From Loktanella sp. (GTDB taxonomy: Bacteria > Pseudomonadota > Alphaproteobacteria > Rhodobacterales > Rhodobacteraceae): a DNA stretch of 64,000 nucleotides. Below the pieces are notes generated by a model. The model saw only the letters and a list, made by a program, of their open reading frames with translations, was not told where the DNA came from and did no database searches. Position 1 is the stretch's first letter; each line of letters begins with the position of its first letter. The translations under genes and the position numbers were made by a program. Shown here in pieces: positions 30,543 through 40,949 of the stretch. Location of the stretch: NCBI GenBank assembly GCA_017390475.1, contig JAFPBO010000026.1:186001-250000 (forward strand). The letters run 5' to 3'.

Positions 30543-31814
30543 ATGCATCAAGATCGTCTGAACCTTGCCGACCTGAAGGCTCAAAGCCCCAAGGACCTTT
30601 TGTCGATGGCTGAAGAGCTGGAGATTGAAAACGCATCCACGATGCGCAAAGGCGACATGATGTTCGCGATCCTGAAAGAACGCGCTGATGATGAATGGGT
30701 CATTGGCGGTGATGGCGTGCTGGAAGTGTTGCAGGACGGTTTCGGGTTTCTGCGGTCGCCTTCTGCCAACTATCTGCCGGGGCCGGATGATATTTATGTT
30801 TCGCCTGACATGATCCGGCAATATTCCTTGCGCACGGGCGACACCGTAGAAGGTGTAATGAAGGAACCCAATGATAATGAACGTTATTTTGCGCTGACCT
30901 CGGTTGAACGGATCAATTTTGAAGATCCCGAGAAGGCCCGGCACAAGGTGGCCTTTGACAACCTGACACCGCTTTATCCTGATGAGCGGCTGAATATGGA
31001 AATCAACGATCCCACTATCAAGGACAGGTCGGCGCGGATCATTGATCTGGTCACCCCGATTGGCAAAGGTCAACGCTGTTTGATCGTCGCACCACCGCGT
31101 ACTGGTAAAACGGTTTTGCTGCAAAACATCGCCAATTCGATCGAAAAGAATCACCCTGAATGTTATCTGATTGTCCTGCTGATCGATGAACGGCCGGAGG
31201 AAGTCACTGATATGCAGCGGTCAGTGAAGGGGGAGGTTGTGTCATCGACCTTTGACGAACCTGCAACCCGGCACGTTGCTGTGGCTGAGATGGTGATCGA
31301 AAAAGCCAAGCGCCTGGTCGAGCATAAACGTGACGTTGTGATCCTGCTGGATTCGATCACTCGCCTGGGTCGCGCGTTTAACACCACTGTGCCGTCCTCT
31401 GGCAAGGTTCTGACAGGCGGTGTCGACGCAAATGCGCTGCAGCGGCCCAAGCGGTTCTTTGGTGCTGCACGGAACATTGAGGAAGGTGGATCGCTGACCA
31501 TCATCGCGACGGCGCTGATCGACACTGGTAGCCGGATGGACGAGGTGATCTTTGAGGAATTCAAAGGTACCGGCAACAGCGAGATCGTTCTGGACCGTAA
31601 GGTCGCGGATAAGCGCGTGTTCCCGGCGATGGATATCCTCAAATCCGGCACCCGCAAAGAAGAGCTGTTGGTCGATAAATCGGATCTGGCCAAGACCTAT
31701 GTCCTGCGCCGGATCCTGAACCCGATGGGTACGACAGATGCAATTGAATTCCTGATCGGGAAGCTGAAGCAAACCAAGACAAATTCCGATTTCTTCGATT
31801 CTATGAACACATAA
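30543..31814 (+). CDS. rho: Transcription termination factor Rho
   Basis: Hexameric RNA-dependent ATPase that ends transcription. The product has 423 residues from ATG 30543: RNA-binding N-domain (about 1-125, with DGFGFLRSP), Walker A APPRTGKT, Walker [15 protein letters not shown], and the secondary RNA site loops. A longer in-frame version from 30471 would begin at the predicted transcript start and adds 24 unlikely residues. mnmE follows after 30 bp. Confidence 0.97.
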   Translation: MHQDRLNLADLKAQSPKDLLSMAEELEIENASTMRKGDMMFAILKERADDEWVIGGDGVLEVLQDGFGFLRSPSANYLPGPDDIYVSPDMIRQYSLRTGDTVEGVMKEPNDNERYFALTSVERINFEDPEKARHKVAFDNLTPLYPDERLNMEINDPTIKDRSARIIDLVTPIGKGQRCLIVAPPRTGKTVLLQNIANSIEKNHPECYLIVLLIDERPEEVTDMQRSVKGEVVSSTFDEPATRHVAVAEMVIEKAKRLVEHKRDVVILLDSITRLGRAFNTTVPSSGKVLTGGVDANALQRPKRFFGAARNIEEGGSLTIIATALIDTGSRMDEVIFEEFKGTGNSEIVLDRKVADKRVFPAMDILKSGTRKEELLVDKSDLAKTYVLRRILNPMGTTDAIEFLIGKLKQTKTNSDFFDSMNT

Positions 31815-31844
31815 CTTGTTGTTTTATAACAATGGGTTAGATTG

Positions 31845-33125
31845 ATGGATACAATATTTGCACTCGCCACCGCCCAAGGCAGGGCCGGTGTCGCCGTTAT
31901 CCGGATTTCTGGCCCTGCAGCGGTGCCATCCGCAGCACGGCTGATGACGTCCGTGCCGACGTCGCGAGGTTTGCGCAACCTGGTTGATCACCAGGGCGAG
32001 CTGATTGATCAGGCCTTAGTGCTGCGATTTGACGCCGGGAAGAGCTTTACCGGTGAAGAGGTGATTGAGTTGCAGCTGCACGGCAGTCCGGCGGTTGTGT
32101 CGGCAATGCTGCGGCTACTGGGCGATGATGCTGTGCTGCGCCCTGCGGAACCGGGTGAATTTACCAGACGGGCGTTGGATAACGGGCGACTTGATCTGGC
32201 TCAGGTCGAAGGATTGGCCGATCTTATTGATGCCGAGACGGAAAGCCAGCGGAAACAGGCTGTCCGCGTGTTTTCCGGTGCTTTGGGTGAGATTGCGGAA
32301 AACTGGCGCAAACGGCTGATCCGTGCCGCGGCCTTGTTGGAAGCAACGATTGATTTCGTTGATGAGGATGTGCCGGTTGATGTGGTTCCAGAGGTGCGCA
32401 GCCTGTTGGGTGACGTCAGGCAAGAAATGTCGCGCGAGGCTGCGGGTGTGCGGATGGCGGAACGCTTGCGCGACGGCTTTGAAGTGGCAATCATCGGGGC
32501 ACCGAATGTGGGCAAATCAACCTTGCTGAACCGGCTGGCGCGGCGTGATGTGGCAATTACATCGGACATCGCCGGAACCACCCGCGACGTGATCGAGGTG
32601 CGGCTTGATCTGGATGGGATACCCGTGACCTTGCTGGATACGGCTGGTCTGCGGGAAACCGATGATGTGGTAGAAGGGCTGGGGGTTGCCAGAGCCCGGC
32701 TGCGCGCAGCAGACGCTGATTTGCGGGTGCATCTGTTGGTGGATCAAGCTGTCCCTGAACATGACCTTGACACTGGCGATATTTACGTACGGGCGAAGGC
32801 TGATATGACTGGCAGTGCCGGACTGGCAATTTCTGGCCTGACCGGCGCCGGGGTTGATGATCTGGTTGAGCTAATCGCGGGTGAACTGACCAAGCGGGTC
32901 AGCAGCGTTGGGCTGGCGATGCGCGAAAGGCATCGGGTGGCCTTGCTGCTCGCGGTGGGCTATCTGGACGCTGTCGATACTGGGCTGGACGCAGGGCATG
33001 GCATGGTCGATCTGCTGGCAGAGGATCTCCGCTCGGCAATACGGGCAGTGGATAGCCTTGTCGGCCGGGTTGATGTAGAACAGGTGTTGGACGAGATTTT
33101 TTCCAGCTTTTGCATTGGCAAATGA
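31845..33125 (+). CDS. mnmE: tRNA modification GTPase MnmE (TrmE)
   Basis: With MnmG it places the cmnm5 group on U34 of several tRNAs. The product has 426 residues: N-terminal folate-binding domain (about 1-115, [17 protein letters not shown]), helical domain, inserted G domain (about 215-355; [27 protein letters not shown]) and the C-terminal CIGK with the conserved Cys. ATG 31845 is chosen over a preceding TTG. The next gene, mnmG, is its functional partner. Confidence 0.96.
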   Translation: MDTIFALATAQGRAGVAVIRISGPAAVPSAARLMTSVPTSRGLRNLVDHQGELIDQALVLRFDAGKSFTGEEVIELQLHGSPAVVSAMLRLLGDDAVLRPAEPGEFTRRALDNGRLDLAQVEGLADLIDAETESQRKQAVRVFSGALGEIAENWRKRLIRAAALLEATIDFVDEDVPVDVVPEVRSLLGDVRQEMSREAAGVRMAERLRDGFEVAIIGAPNVGKSTLLNRLARRDVAITSDIAGTTRDVIEVRLDLDGIPVTLLDTAGLRETDDVVEGLGVARARLRAADADLRVHLLVDQAVPEHDLDTGDIYVRAKADMTGSAGLAISGLTGAGVDDLVELIAGELTKRVSSVGLAMRERHRVALLLAVGYLDAVDTGLDAGHGMVDLLAEDLRSAIRAVDSLVGRVDVEQVLDEIFSSFCIGK

Positions 33126-33129
33126 GGAG

Positions 33130-33145
33130 TGTTTCACGTGAAACA
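33130..33145. promoter_or_regulatory. parS: parS centromere site 1
   Basis: The 16 bases TGTTTCACGTGAAACA are a perfect palindrome and match the widely conserved ParB-binding parS consensus. The site overlaps the mnmG ribosome-binding/start region, 3.6 kb from the presumed oriC and 3.3 kb before parB. Confidence 0.92.
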
Positions 33146-35009
33146 TCATGACTACGACGTGATCGTGATCGGTGGCGGTCATGCTGGCTGCGAAGCAGCC
33201 CATGCTGCGGCACGTATGGGTGTGCGCACTGCTTTGGTGACATTAACGCGGCGGTCAATCGGGGTCATGTCCTGTAATCCAGCGATTGGTGGACTTGGAA
33301 AGGGACATTTGGTCCGGGAAATCGATGCCCTTGACGGTGTTATGGGGCAGGTGGCGGACCGGGCCGGGATCCAATTCCGCCTTTTGAATCGGAAGAAGGG
33401 TCCTGCAGTGCAGGGACCCCGTGCGCAGACTGATCGTGCAATTTATCGCGATATGATGCAGTCCGTGCTGGCCGCGCAGCCGTGTCTAACGATTGTCGAA
33501 GGCGAAGCCACTGATCTGTTGCTTGACGGGCAACGGGTTACTGGCGTGAAGTTACAGGACGGTAGTAGCCTTGTGGCGCAAAGCGTGATTTTAACTACAG
33601 GAACGTTTCTGCGCGGTGTCATCCACATCGGCGATGTGTCCCGCCCCGGTGGACGTATGGGCGATAATCCATCTGTACGAATGGCAGAAAGACTGGACAG
33701 CTTCGGCCTGCCGTTGGGCCGGTTGAAAACCGGCACGCCACCACGGTTGGACGGACGGACAATTAACTGGGATAGCCTAGAGACTCAGCCCAGCGATGAT
33801 GATCCGGTCATGTTCTCCTTTCTTTCGAAAGGCATTTTCGCACAGCAGGTGAATTGTGGCATCACCCATACAAATGAAAAAACCCATGCAATCATCCGTA
33901 AAAATCTGGATCGCTCTGCGATGTATGGTGGCCATATTGCCGGGGTAGGCCCGCGCTATTGCCCGTCGATAGAAGATAAAGTTGTCCGTTTTTCAGATAA
34001 GTCGTCGCATCAGATATTTCTGGAACCAGAAGGGCTGACAGACCATACTATTTATCCTAATGGAATTTCGACATCATTGCCGGAAGATGTGCAGGCGGAC
34101 TACGTCCATTCGATCCAAGGCCTTGAAAATGCGGTGATTTTGCAACCTGGTTATGCAATTGAATACGATTATGTTGACCCCCGGGCCCTCCGCCCAACGC
34201 TGGAATTGCGTGATGTTCCTGGCCTTTACCTCGCCGGTCAGATCAACGGTACTACTGGCTATGAAGAGGCAGCAGCGCAGGGTCTTGTCGCTGGTCTGAA
34301 TGGGGCGGCAGCGGCGCTGGGTCACGATCCAGTTCAATTCAGCAGACGCGAGTCATATATCGGTGTGATGATCGACGATCTGATCACCCGCGGCGTTTCC
34401 GAACCTTACCGGATGTTCACATCGCGGGCGGAATTTCGACTATCCCTTCGCGCGGATAACGCCGATCAGCGCCTGACAGAGCGGGGCCGCAATATTGGCT
34501 GTGTCGGCGATGCCCGTTGGTCTGCATTTGCCGATAAGATGGATCAGATCACCAATACACGGGGGCGTTTGTCAGCCATCAGCTTGTCTGCCCGGGAGAT
34601 TTCGTCAGTGGGCGTTCAGTTGAATGCGGATGGGCCCCGCAAAACCGCGCTAGAGGCGCTGTCGTTGGCTGATTTTGATTTTATGCAGCTGCTGGCTTTG
34701 GCACCCGAAACTGCTGACATCGCGCCTGACATTCGCGGTCAGGTAAAGAACGATGCGCTTTATGCCCATTATATTGCCCGACAGGAGCGGGACATTGCTG
34801 CGATGGAACGTGACGAACAATATGCGATTCCGGACGATATGAATTATGCAGCGGTGAAGGGTCTTTCCGCTGAATTAGTGGCAAAGCTAGACAAGGCACG
34901 GCCAGTGTCAATCGCTCAGGCTGGCCGGATCGAAGGGATGACTCCTGCCGCCCTGATGTTGCTGGTCGGTGCGATCAAACGTCAGGCGCTTGCGGCGACG
35001 GGAAGCTAA
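33138..35009 (+). CDS. mnmG: tRNA uridine-5-carboxymethylaminomethyl modification enzyme MnmG (GidA)
   Basis: FAD enzyme that works with MnmE on tRNA U34. The product has 623 residues. The FAD motif [19 protein letters not shown] is near the N-terminus, [15 protein letters not shown] and [11 protein letters not shown] are signatures, and the C-terminal helical domain (about 550-623) fits MnmE binding. Both GTG 33129 and GTG 33138 are in frame; AGGAG (33125-33129) overlaps the first but sits 8 bases from the second, so I chose 33138. Either way parS site 1 spans the start. Confidence 0.95.
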   Translation: MKHHDYDVIVIGGGHAGCEAAHAAARMGVRTALVTLTRRSIGVMSCNPAIGGLGKGHLVREIDALDGVMGQVADRAGIQFRLLNRKKGPAVQGPRAQTDRAIYRDMMQSVLAAQPCLTIVEGEATDLLLDGQRVTGVKLQDGSSLVAQSVILTTGTFLRGVIHIGDVSRPGGRMGDNPSVRMAERLDSFGLPLGRLKTGTPPRLDGRTINWDSLETQPSDDDPVMFSFLSKGIFAQQVNCGITHTNEKTHAIIRKNLDRSAMYGGHIAGVGPRYCPSIEDKVVRFSDKSSHQIFLEPEGLTDHTIYPNGISTSLPEDVQADYVHSIQGLENAVILQPGYAIEYDYVDPRALRPTLELRDVPGLYLAGQINGTTGYEEAAAQGLVAGLNGAAAALGHDPVQFSRRESYIGVMIDDLITRGVSEPYRMFTSRAEFRLSLRADNADQRLTERGRNIGCVGDARWSAFADKMDQITNTRGRLSAISLSAREISSVGVQLNADGPRKTALEALSLADFDFMQLLALAPETADIAPDIRGQVKNDALYAHYIARQERDIAAMERDEQYAIPDDMNYAAVKGLSAELVAKLDKARPVSIAQAGRIEGMTPAALMLLVGAIKRQALAATGS

Positions 35010-35013
35010 GCAA

Positions 35014-35631
35014 ATGCAGGACATGATCGGGGGCGTTAATGTTTCACGTGAAACAATCCAAGCGCTTGAACATTTTGCTGCATTGGTGCTGAAATGGACG
35101 CCTCGTATCAATCTGATCAGCGCCGCCAGCGCCGGTGAAATCTGGGACCGCCATATCGTTGACTCGGTGCAGATCTATCGTCATGCACCGCAAGTTATTG
35201 AAAAATGGCTGGATATCGGAAGCGGCGGTGGCTTTCCCGGCATAGTCGCTGCGATTCTTGGTCAGCAATATCACCCAAAAGCTCGATTTTTCCTGATCGA
35301 AAGCGACCAGCGCAAGGCTACATTCCTGCGGAGTGCTATCCGCGAGCTAGACTTGAATGCCACTGTGGCTGCTGGGCGAATCGAGTCTTTGCCATCTTGC
35401 AACGCAGACGTCATTTCGGCCCGCGCTTTGGGTGCTTTGCCGACGCTGCTACCCCTGATTGCTCGCCATATCACCCCTGCCGGCCTTGCCCTGTTGCATA
35501 AGGGCCGACAGGCTGCCGATGAAATTGCGCTGGCGCGCCGCGATTGGCGCTTTGACCTTGAAGATAGGCCCAGTATCACCGATCCTGAAGGGCGACTCCT
35601 CTTGATCAAAAGGATATCCCGTGTCGCTTGA
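35014..35631 (+). CDS. rsmG: 16S rRNA (guanine527-N7)-methyltransferase RsmG (GidB)
   Basis: Methylates G527 of 16S rRNA with S-adenosylmethionine. The product has 205 residues: [13 protein letters not shown], then the SAM motif [17 protein letters not shown] and [18 protein letters not shown] precedes ATG 35014; ATG 35023 is the alternative. The early residues NVSRET are encoded by parS site 2. It follows mnmG by 4 bp and overlaps parA by 11 bp. Confidence 0.95.
   Translation: MQDMIGGVNVSRETIQALEHFAALVLKWTPRINLISAASAGEIWDRHIVDSVQIYRHAPQVIEKWLDIGSGGGFPGIVAAILGQQYHPKARFFLIESDQRKATFLRSAIRELDLNATVAAGRIESLPSCNADVISARALGALPTLLPLIARHITPAGLALLHKGRQAADEIALARRDWRFDLEDRPSITDPEGRLLLIKRISRVA
35040..35055. 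promoter_or_regulatory. parS: parS centromere site 2
   Basis: A second exact copy of TGTTTCACGTGAAACA, 1.9 kb from the first, inside codons 9-14 of rsmG. No third exact copy was seen in the window. Confidence 0.92.
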
Positions 35632-36418
35632 TGCTCCGTCACCTGGCCCCAAGATCATCGCCATCGCCAATCAAAAGGGTGGGGTCGGCAAGACCACGAC
35701 CACAATCAACCTTGGTGCAGCATTTGCAGAGCTCAAAAAGCGTGTTCTGCTGATTGACCTTGATCCGCAAGGCAATGCATCAACCGGCTTGGGCATTGGC
35801 CCGGATCAGCGCGAACTGACAACCTACGATGTACTGTCTGGCGACGCGACAATCGGAGAGGCAAGCCAAGCCACAGGCATTAGCGGGCTGATGATCGTAC
35901 CAGCGACAACAGATCTCAGTTCTGCTGATATCGAACTGCTTGATAACAAGAAACGCAGTTTCCTACTGCGTGATGTTCTGCAGAATGTCGCAGGTTTTGA
36001 CTACATCCTGATAGATTGCCCGCCATCGCTCAATATATTGACAGTCAACGCCATGGTAGCGGCACATTCGATCATCGTGCCATTGCAGGCAGAATTTTTT
36101 GCGCTTGAAGGTCTGTCACAATTGATTCTGACAGTGCGTGATGTGCGGCAATCTGCCAATCCTGATCTGCGGATCGAGGGAATCGTGCTGACCATGTACG
36201 ACAGCCGTAACAATCTGTCGCTGCAGGTCGAACAGGATGCGCGTGACAATATGGGCGATATGGTGTTCAAAACCGTCATTCCGCGCAATGTCAGGCTTAG
36301 CGAGGCACCGTCGTTCGCAATGCCAGTCCTCTCCTATGACAGTGGGTCGAAAGGTAGCCTTGCCTATCGCGCATTGGCCAAAGAAGTGATTAAAAAAACA
36401 ACAAAAATAAGGGCTTAA
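35621..36418 (+). CDS. parA: Chromosome partitioning ATPase ParA
   Basis: DNA-binding ATPase that moves ParB-parS complexes apart. The product has 265 residues with the deviant Walker [10 protein letters not shown] (about 19-27), [16 protein letters not shown], and Walker [14 protein letters not shown]. It starts with GTG 35621 (AAAAGGA upstream), overlapping the rsmG end. The short N-terminus without a helix-turn-helix marks it as the chromosomal type. Confidence 0.96.
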   Translation: MSLDAPSPGPKIIAIANQKGGVGKTTTTINLGAAFAELKKRVLLIDLDPQGNASTGLGIGPDQRELTTYDVLSGDATIGEASQATGISGLMIVPATTDLSSADIELLDNKKRSFLLRDVLQNVAGFDYILIDCPPSLNILTVNAMVAAHSIIVPLQAEFFALEGLSQLILTVRDVRQSANPDLRIEGIVLTMYDSRNNLSLQVEQDARDNMGDMVFKTVIPRNVRLSEAPSFAMPVLSYDSGSKGSLAYRALAKEVIKKTTKIRA

Positions 36419-36422
36419 GTCT

Positions 36423-37307
36423 ATGGCGCGCAGTCTCAAAAATCCCCGCGGTCTGGGCCGTGGCCTTTCCGCCCTGATGTCTGATGTCGGCCAGTCAGAC
36501 CAGGAAACTGCCGCCAAACGTCCGGATCAGTTTGTTCCGGTCGAACGCGTACGCCCGAATCCTGACCAGCCACGCCGTACATTTGCCGATGACGCGCTGC
36601 AGGAACTTGCTGCTTCGGTCTCGGAAAAAGGCATCATTCAGCCTTTGATTGTCCGGGTATCGCCTCAGGACCCCGATATGTTCGAGATTGTCGCCGGCGA
36701 ACGCCGCTGGCGTGCCGCACAGATTGCCAAGTTGCACGAAGTTCCGGTGTTGATCCGCAGCTATACCGATACCGAAGTCCTCGAAGTCGCGATCATCGAA
36801 AACATTCAGCGCGCCGATCTCAATCCGGTGGACGAGGCGGCGAGCTACCGCCAACTGATGGATAAATTCGGCCATACCCAGGACCAGATGGCTACGGCCC
36901 TCGGCAAAAGCCGCAGCCATATTGCCAATCTTCTCAGGCTGTTGTCCCTCCCGGAAGAGGTCCAGGGCTATCTTGTCGCGGGTACGTTGACCGCTGGCCA
37001 TGCGCGCACGCTGGTCGGCCATCCGCAGGCGGTACCGCTCGCCCGGGAATATATCCAACGCAAATTATCAGTGCGAGAGGCGGAAAGCCTGTCCAAGAAA
37101 GGCCCGGCGTTGAAACGTCGCTCTGTGCCCGGCGCACCGGTGCCGAAAGACCCCGATACCGTACAGATCGAGAATGAGCTGACAGCCACCCTGCATATGA
37201 AGGTCACCATCGATCATAAGGCTGGTGAAGAAGGTGGTAAGATTACGATCAGCTATAAATCGCTGGATCAACTCGATGATCTGCTGCGTGCGCTGGCCGG
37301 TAATTAA
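36423..37307 (+). CDS. parB: Chromosome partitioning protein ParB
   Basis: CTP-dependent clamp that loads at parS and spreads. The product has 294 residues: NPRGLGRGLSALM start, the CTP-binding ParB domain with IVAGERRWRAAQIAK and EVAIIENIQRADLNPVDEA, a helix-turn-helix (TQDQMATALGKSRSHIANLLRLL, about 155-180) and a C-terminal dimer domain. It lies 4 bp after parA. The stop overlaps the convergent hemW by 4 bp. Confidence 0.96.
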   Translation: MARSLKNPRGLGRGLSALMSDVGQSDQETAAKRPDQFVPVERVRPNPDQPRRTFADDALQELAASVSEKGIIQPLIVRVSPQDPDMFEIVAGERRWRAAQIAKLHEVPVLIRSYTDTEVLEVAIIENIQRADLNPVDEAASYRQLMDKFGHTQDQMATALGKSRSHIANLLRLLSLPEEVQGYLVAGTLTAGHARTLVGHPQAVPLAREYIQRKLSVREAESLSKKGPALKRRSVPGAPVPKDPDTVQIENELTATLHMKVTIDHKAGEEGGKITISYKSLDQLDDLLRALAGN

Positions 37308-38449
37308 TCCAGGAGCGCCCGCAAAACTGCGTTCAGCACCGGTCGCCCAGCTTCGGTCACCTGCAGCCTGTCTGCCGTTGTGCGAACCATGCCCATGTCG
37401 CGTAGATCATTGATTTTAATAGATAGTTTAGGGATGTCTAACCTTTCCAGCAACACTCCCTCGGTTAACCGCATCCCCATCAGCAATCTTTCTGTCGCTT
37501 GGGCATCCTCATCCAGCAGGCTTCTCGCCAGATCGCCATTGCCGGTTTTTTGTACCTGCGCTAACCAGGCCAACGGGGCTGACCCGGCTTCGGTCGCATA
37601 GCGCTGCCCACCCAGCGAAAGCCGCCCATGCGCACCCGGTCCGATTCCCGCATAATCGCCATAACGCCAATAGATCTGGTTATGCAGGCTTTCATTGCCT
37701 GGCTTTGCGTGATTCGATACTTCGTAGCCATCAAACCCTGCCGCCGCGCAAACATCCTGAGTCAGCGCATACATGTCTGCCGACAGATCATCATCCGGCA
37801 GCCCGCGCAATTTTCCCGCAGCATAGCGATCACCAAAGGCCGTGCCATCCTCGATTGTCAGCTGATACAGCGACAGGTGATCGAGCGCCAATCCCAAAGC
37901 CTCGCGCAATTCCGCCTCCCAGCCCGCCAAAGTCTGGCCTTGCCGGGCATAGATCAGATCGAAACTGACCCGATCAAACACGTTCCGCGCAATCTCGAAG
38001 GCGCGCAGCGCCTCGTCACGGCTATGCAGCCGTCCCAGCGCTTTCAGATCTGCATCATTCAGCGCCTGAATCCCCATCGACACCCGGTTCACGCCCGCGT
38101 CGCGATAGCCCGCGAACCGGCCTGCCTCAACTGATGTCGGGTTCGCCTCCAGCGTGATCTCGATATCATTTGCCAGTGGCCAGGTCGCCCGGATACGTGT
38201 CAGCACCGCATCGACCAATCCAGGGTCCATCATGCTGGGTGTGCCGCCGCCAAAGAACACCGACCGCAACACGCGCCCCTGCGTCAATTCTCCTATCCGG
38301 CTGATTTCACTCAGATAAGCCGCTTCCCACGCGTTCTGGTCAATCTGTGCCACGACATGGGAATTGAAATCGCAATAGGGGCATTTCGCCTGACAAAACG
38401 GCCAGTGCAGATAGAGCCCAAAGCCCCCATATTCCCAATCTTCAGCCAA
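37304..38449 (-). CDS. hemW: Radical SAM heme chaperone HemW-like protein
   Basis: HemW is related to oxygen-independent coproporphyrinogen oxidase but is a heme-inserting radical SAM protein. The product has 381 residues with the cluster motif at Cys19, Cys23, Cys26 (PFCQAKCPYCDF) and FFGGGTPSMM. The Cys after the CxxxCxxC motif found in true HemN is absent (CDF), supporting HemW. The first codon appears to be TTG 38449, overlapping the rdgB stop by 8 bp; the residues from there (AEDWEYGGFGLYLHWPFC) match family N-termini. Confidence 0.88.
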   Translation of the reverse strand: MAEDWEYGGFGLYLHWPFCQAKCPYCDFNSHVVAQIDQNAWEAAYLSEISRIGELTQGRVLRSVFFGGGTPSMMDPGLVDAVLTRIRATWPLANDIEITLEANPTSVEAGRFAGYRDAGVNRVSMGIQALNDADLKALGRLHSRDEALRAFEIARNVFDRVSFDLIYARQGQTLAGWEAELREALGLALDHLSLYQLTIEDGTAFGDRYAAGKLRGLPDDDLSADMYALTQDVCAAAGFDGYEVSNHAKPGNESLHNQIYWRYGDYAGIGPGAHGRLSLGGQRYATEAGSAPLAWLAQVQKTGNGDLARSLLDEDAQATERLLMGMRLTEGVLLERLDIPKLSIKINDLRDMGMVRTTADRLQVTEAGRPVLNAVLRALLD

Positions 38450-39050
38450 AACAGCCCGCGATCAATTTGCGGAACGCATCCGCGCGATGGCTGATCTTGT
38501 TCTTTTCCCAGCGGTCCATTTCGCCAAAGGTTTGCGCGTAGCCTTCCGGCTGAAACACGGGGTCGTATCCATGTCCCAGATCGCCGCGCATCGGCCAGAC
38601 AATCTGCCCGGGCATCACGCCTTCAAACACCTCGTCATGCCCGTCGGGCCAGGCCAGCACCATCGCGCAGCGAAACTGCGCCAGACGCGGGTAGGGGGCG
38701 GCAACCGCCTCCAGCTCGGCCCAGGTCCGGGTCATCGCCATCACAAAGTCGCGGCCCTGCGTCGTTTCCGCCCAATCGGCGGTATAGACACCCGGCGCGC
38801 CGTTCAGCCCGTCAATCGTGATGCCACTGTCATCGGCCAGCGCAGGCAAGCCCGTCGCCTGCATCGCCGCATGCGCCTTGATCCGGGCGTTGCCGATGAA
38901 TGTGGTTTCGGTCTCTTCCGGCTCCGGCAGGCCATGGTCTGCGTTACAACTCAGCTTGACGCCGAAAGGTGACAGCAGATCGGTCATTTCTTCCAGCTTG
39001 CCCGTGTTATGGGTCGCGATCAGTAGATGATCACCGGTAAACTTCCGCAT
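38442..39050 (-). CDS. rdgB: dITP/XTP pyrophosphatase (RdgB/HAM1)
   Basis: House-cleaning enzyme that hydrolyses dITP, ITP and XTP. The product has 202 residues. LLIATHNTGKLEEM is the family start, ALADDSGITIDGLNGAPGVYTADWAET holds the catalytic Asp region, and the C-terminal KNKISHRADAF closes the active site. The ATG shares a base with the rph stop (TGATG). Confidence 0.95.
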   Translation of the reverse strand: MRKFTGDHLLIATHNTGKLEEMTDLLSPFGVKLSCNADHGLPEPEETETTFIGNARIKAHAAMQATGLPALADDSGITIDGLNGAPGVYTADWAETTQGRDFVMAMTRTWAELEAVAAPYPRLAQFRCAMVLAWPDGHDEVFEGVMPGQIVWPMRGDLGHGYDPVFQPEGYAQTFGEMDRWEKNKISHRADAFRKLIAGCFG

Positions 39051-39757
39051 CAGCCGACCGCCGCCAGTTGCAGCGCGGTCAACTCGGCCACACCCTTTTC
39101 GGCCAGACCCAGCAATCCGTCCATCTGTGCCCGGCTGAAGGTGGACCCTTCGGCCGACATCTGCACCTCGACCAGCCGCCCGCCGGTCATCACGAAATTG
39201 CCGTCAACGCCTGCTTCGCTGTCCTCGGGATAATCCAGATCCAGCACTTCCTGCCCGGCATAAATCCCGCAGGAAATGGCCGCCACCGGGTCGATCAGTG
39301 GGTCGCTGATGATCACACCCGCCTTGATCAGCTTTTGCACCGCCAGTTTCAGTGCCACCCAACCGCCGGTGACGGATGCACAGCGTGTCCCACCATCGGC
39401 CTGGATCACGTCGCAATCAATCACGATCTGGCGTTCGCCCAATGCGACACGGTCAACACCGGCCCGCAGGGACCGGCCGATCAACCTCTGGATCTCCTGT
39501 GTGCGCCCCGACTGCCCGTTTTTCGCCTCACGGCGCATCCGCGTATTGGTCGCGCGCGGCAACATCCCGTATTCGGCTGTGACCCACCCCAACCCAGTAT
39601 TCTTCAGAAACGGCGGTGCCTTGTCTTCAATCGTCGCGGTGCATAGCACATGGGTATTGCCGCATTTGATCAGGCATGACCCTTCGGCATGCATCGTGAC
39701 ATTGGTCTCGATGATCACTTTGCGCATTTCGTTGATCTGACGGCCTGATGGGCGCAT
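39050..39757 (-). CDS. rph: Ribonuclease PH
   Basis: Phosphorolytic 3' exoribonuclease trimming tRNA precursors. The product has 235 residues from ATG 39757, with AGGAG 7 bases upstream. [14 protein letters not shown] is the standard N-terminus, [27 protein letters not shown] binds RNA and phosphate, and [19 protein letters not shown] is the active-site signature. It leads the rph-rdgB-hemW unit and is divergent from hrcA. Confidence 0.95.
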   Translation of the reverse strand: MRPSGRQINEMRKVIIETNVTMHAEGSCLIKCGNTHVLCTATIEDKAPPFLKNTGLGWVTAEYGMLPRATNTRMRREAKNGQSGRTQEIQRLIGRSLRAGVDRVALGERQIVIDCDVIQADGGTRCASVTGGWVALKLAVQKLIKAGVIISDPLIDPVAAISCGIYAGQEVLDLDYPEDSEAGVDGNFVMTGGRLVEVQMSAEGSTFSRAQMDGLLGLAEKGVAELTALQLAAVG

Positions 39758-39773
39758 GGGAATACTCCTGTTG

Positions 39774-39804
39774 CTTGCAGTGCGGGCATAGTATGCCCAC
39801 ATCT
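39774..39804 (+). promoter_or_regulatory. Possible heat-shock promoter of hrcA-grpE
   Basis: CTTGCA (39774-39779), 16 bases, CCCACATCT (39796-39804) resemble the sigma32 blocks CTTGAA and CCCCATNT. The genes downstream are a heat-shock repressor and cochaperone. No CIRCE element (TTAGCACTC-N9-GAGTGCTAA) is present. Confidence 0.35.
39784..39798. promoter_or_regulatory. 15-bp palindrome in the rph-hrcA divergent region
   Basis: GGGCATA-G-TATGCCC is a perfect 7+7 inverted repeat with one central base. It lies between the proposed -35 and -10 of hrcA, a fitting position for an operator. The binding protein is unknown. Confidence 0.4.
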
Positions 39805-39902
39805 GAAATCCAACCCCGATTGACGCCGCGCCCCGTTTGGCCTTTACTGCCATCGCCCTGAAAGACGACAAATTGCCGGATCAGACGCCTAACATAGCCC
39901 AG

Positions 39903-40937
39903 ATGAACGCCCGCTCGCGCGAAGTCTTTCGCCGCGTCGTTGAAGGCTATCTGGAAAGTGGCGCGCCCGTTGGCTCGCGAAGCCTGACCCGCACGCTGTC
40001 CGAACAAGTCAGCGCGGCAACCATCCGTAACGTCATGCAAGACCTCGAATATCTGGGGCTACTTGGCAGCCCCCATGTCAGCGCTGGGCGGGTGCCGACG
40101 CAGCTGGGCCTGCGCCTGTTCGTCGATGGCCTGCTGGAAATTGGTGATCTTGACGGCAAGGACCGGCAGACCATTGACCAGACCATGCAGTCGAACGACA
40201 CCGATGTCGCCACGATGCTGGACCAGGTCGGGCAGGCGCTTTCGGGTGTGACACATGGTGCCAGCTTGGTGCTGACCCCGAAACATGAAGCCGCAATCAA
40301 ACATATTGAATTTGTCTCACTCAACAAGGACCGCGCCCTTGTCGTGCTTGTCTTTGCTGATGGCCATGTTGAAAACCGGATATTCACGCCACCGCCCGGC
40401 CAAACCCCGTCATCCATGCGCGAGGCTGCGAATTTCCTCAATGCCATCGCCGAAGGGCATACCCTGTCCGAACTCGGCGAGGTAATCGCCCGCGAGATCA
40501 AGGCGCGGCGGCGTGAAATTGACAGTCTTGCCGCCGCGCTGGTCCAAAGCGGACTGGCCCTGTGGGAAAACGAAGGCGAGGCAACTGAACGCCTGATCGT
40601 GCGTGGACGCGGCAACCTGCTGACCGAGGCAGAAAATGACGGTGACCTCGACCGCATCCGCAGCCTGTTTGATGATCTGGAACGTAAGCGGGACATCGCG
40701 CAGTTTCTTGATCTGGCGCAGGATGGTGATGGTGTACGGATTTTTATCGGGTCAGAGAACAAATTGTTTTCTTTGACGGGTTCATCTCTGGTCGTTTCCC
40801 CTTATATGAACGCCGAACGAAAGATTATTGGCGCCGTGGGCGTCATTGGTCCGACCCGGCTGAATTATGGCCGGATCGTGCCGATTGTAAATTACACTGC
40901 ACAGCTGGTGGGCAAAATGATTGCCGACCGCTCCTGA
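39903..40937 (+). CDS. hrcA: Heat-inducible transcription repressor HrcA
   Basis: HrcA represses groE/dnaK-type genes through CIRCE elements. The product has about 344 residues: a winged helix at the N-terminus (SREVFRRVVEGYLESGAPVGSRSL, SAATIRNVMQDLEYLGLLGSPH), then the GAF-like core and DNA-dimer region ending IVPIVNYTAQLVGKMI. The start is uncertain: ATG 39903 has no clear ribosome-binding site, and TTG 39870 or TTG 39837 are in frame; family members often have ten or so extra residues here, so 39870 is a fair alternative. grpE is 12 bp downstream. Confidence 0.93.
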   Translation: MNARSREVFRRVVEGYLESGAPVGSRSLTRTLSEQVSAATIRNVMQDLEYLGLLGSPHVSAGRVPTQLGLRLFVDGLLEIGDLDGKDRQTIDQTMQSNDTDVATMLDQVGQALSGVTHGASLVLTPKHEAAIKHIEFVSLNKDRALVVLVFADGHVENRIFTPPPGQTPSSMREAANFLNAIAEGHTLSELGEVIAREIKARRREIDSLAAALVQSGLALWENEGEATERLIVRGRGNLLTEAENDGDLDRIRSLFDDLERKRDIAQFLDLAQDGDGVRIFIGSENKLFSLTGSSLVVSPYMNAERKIIGAVGVIGPTRLNYGRIVPIVNYTAQLVGKMIADRS

Positions 40938-40949
40938 AGGAAGAAAAAA

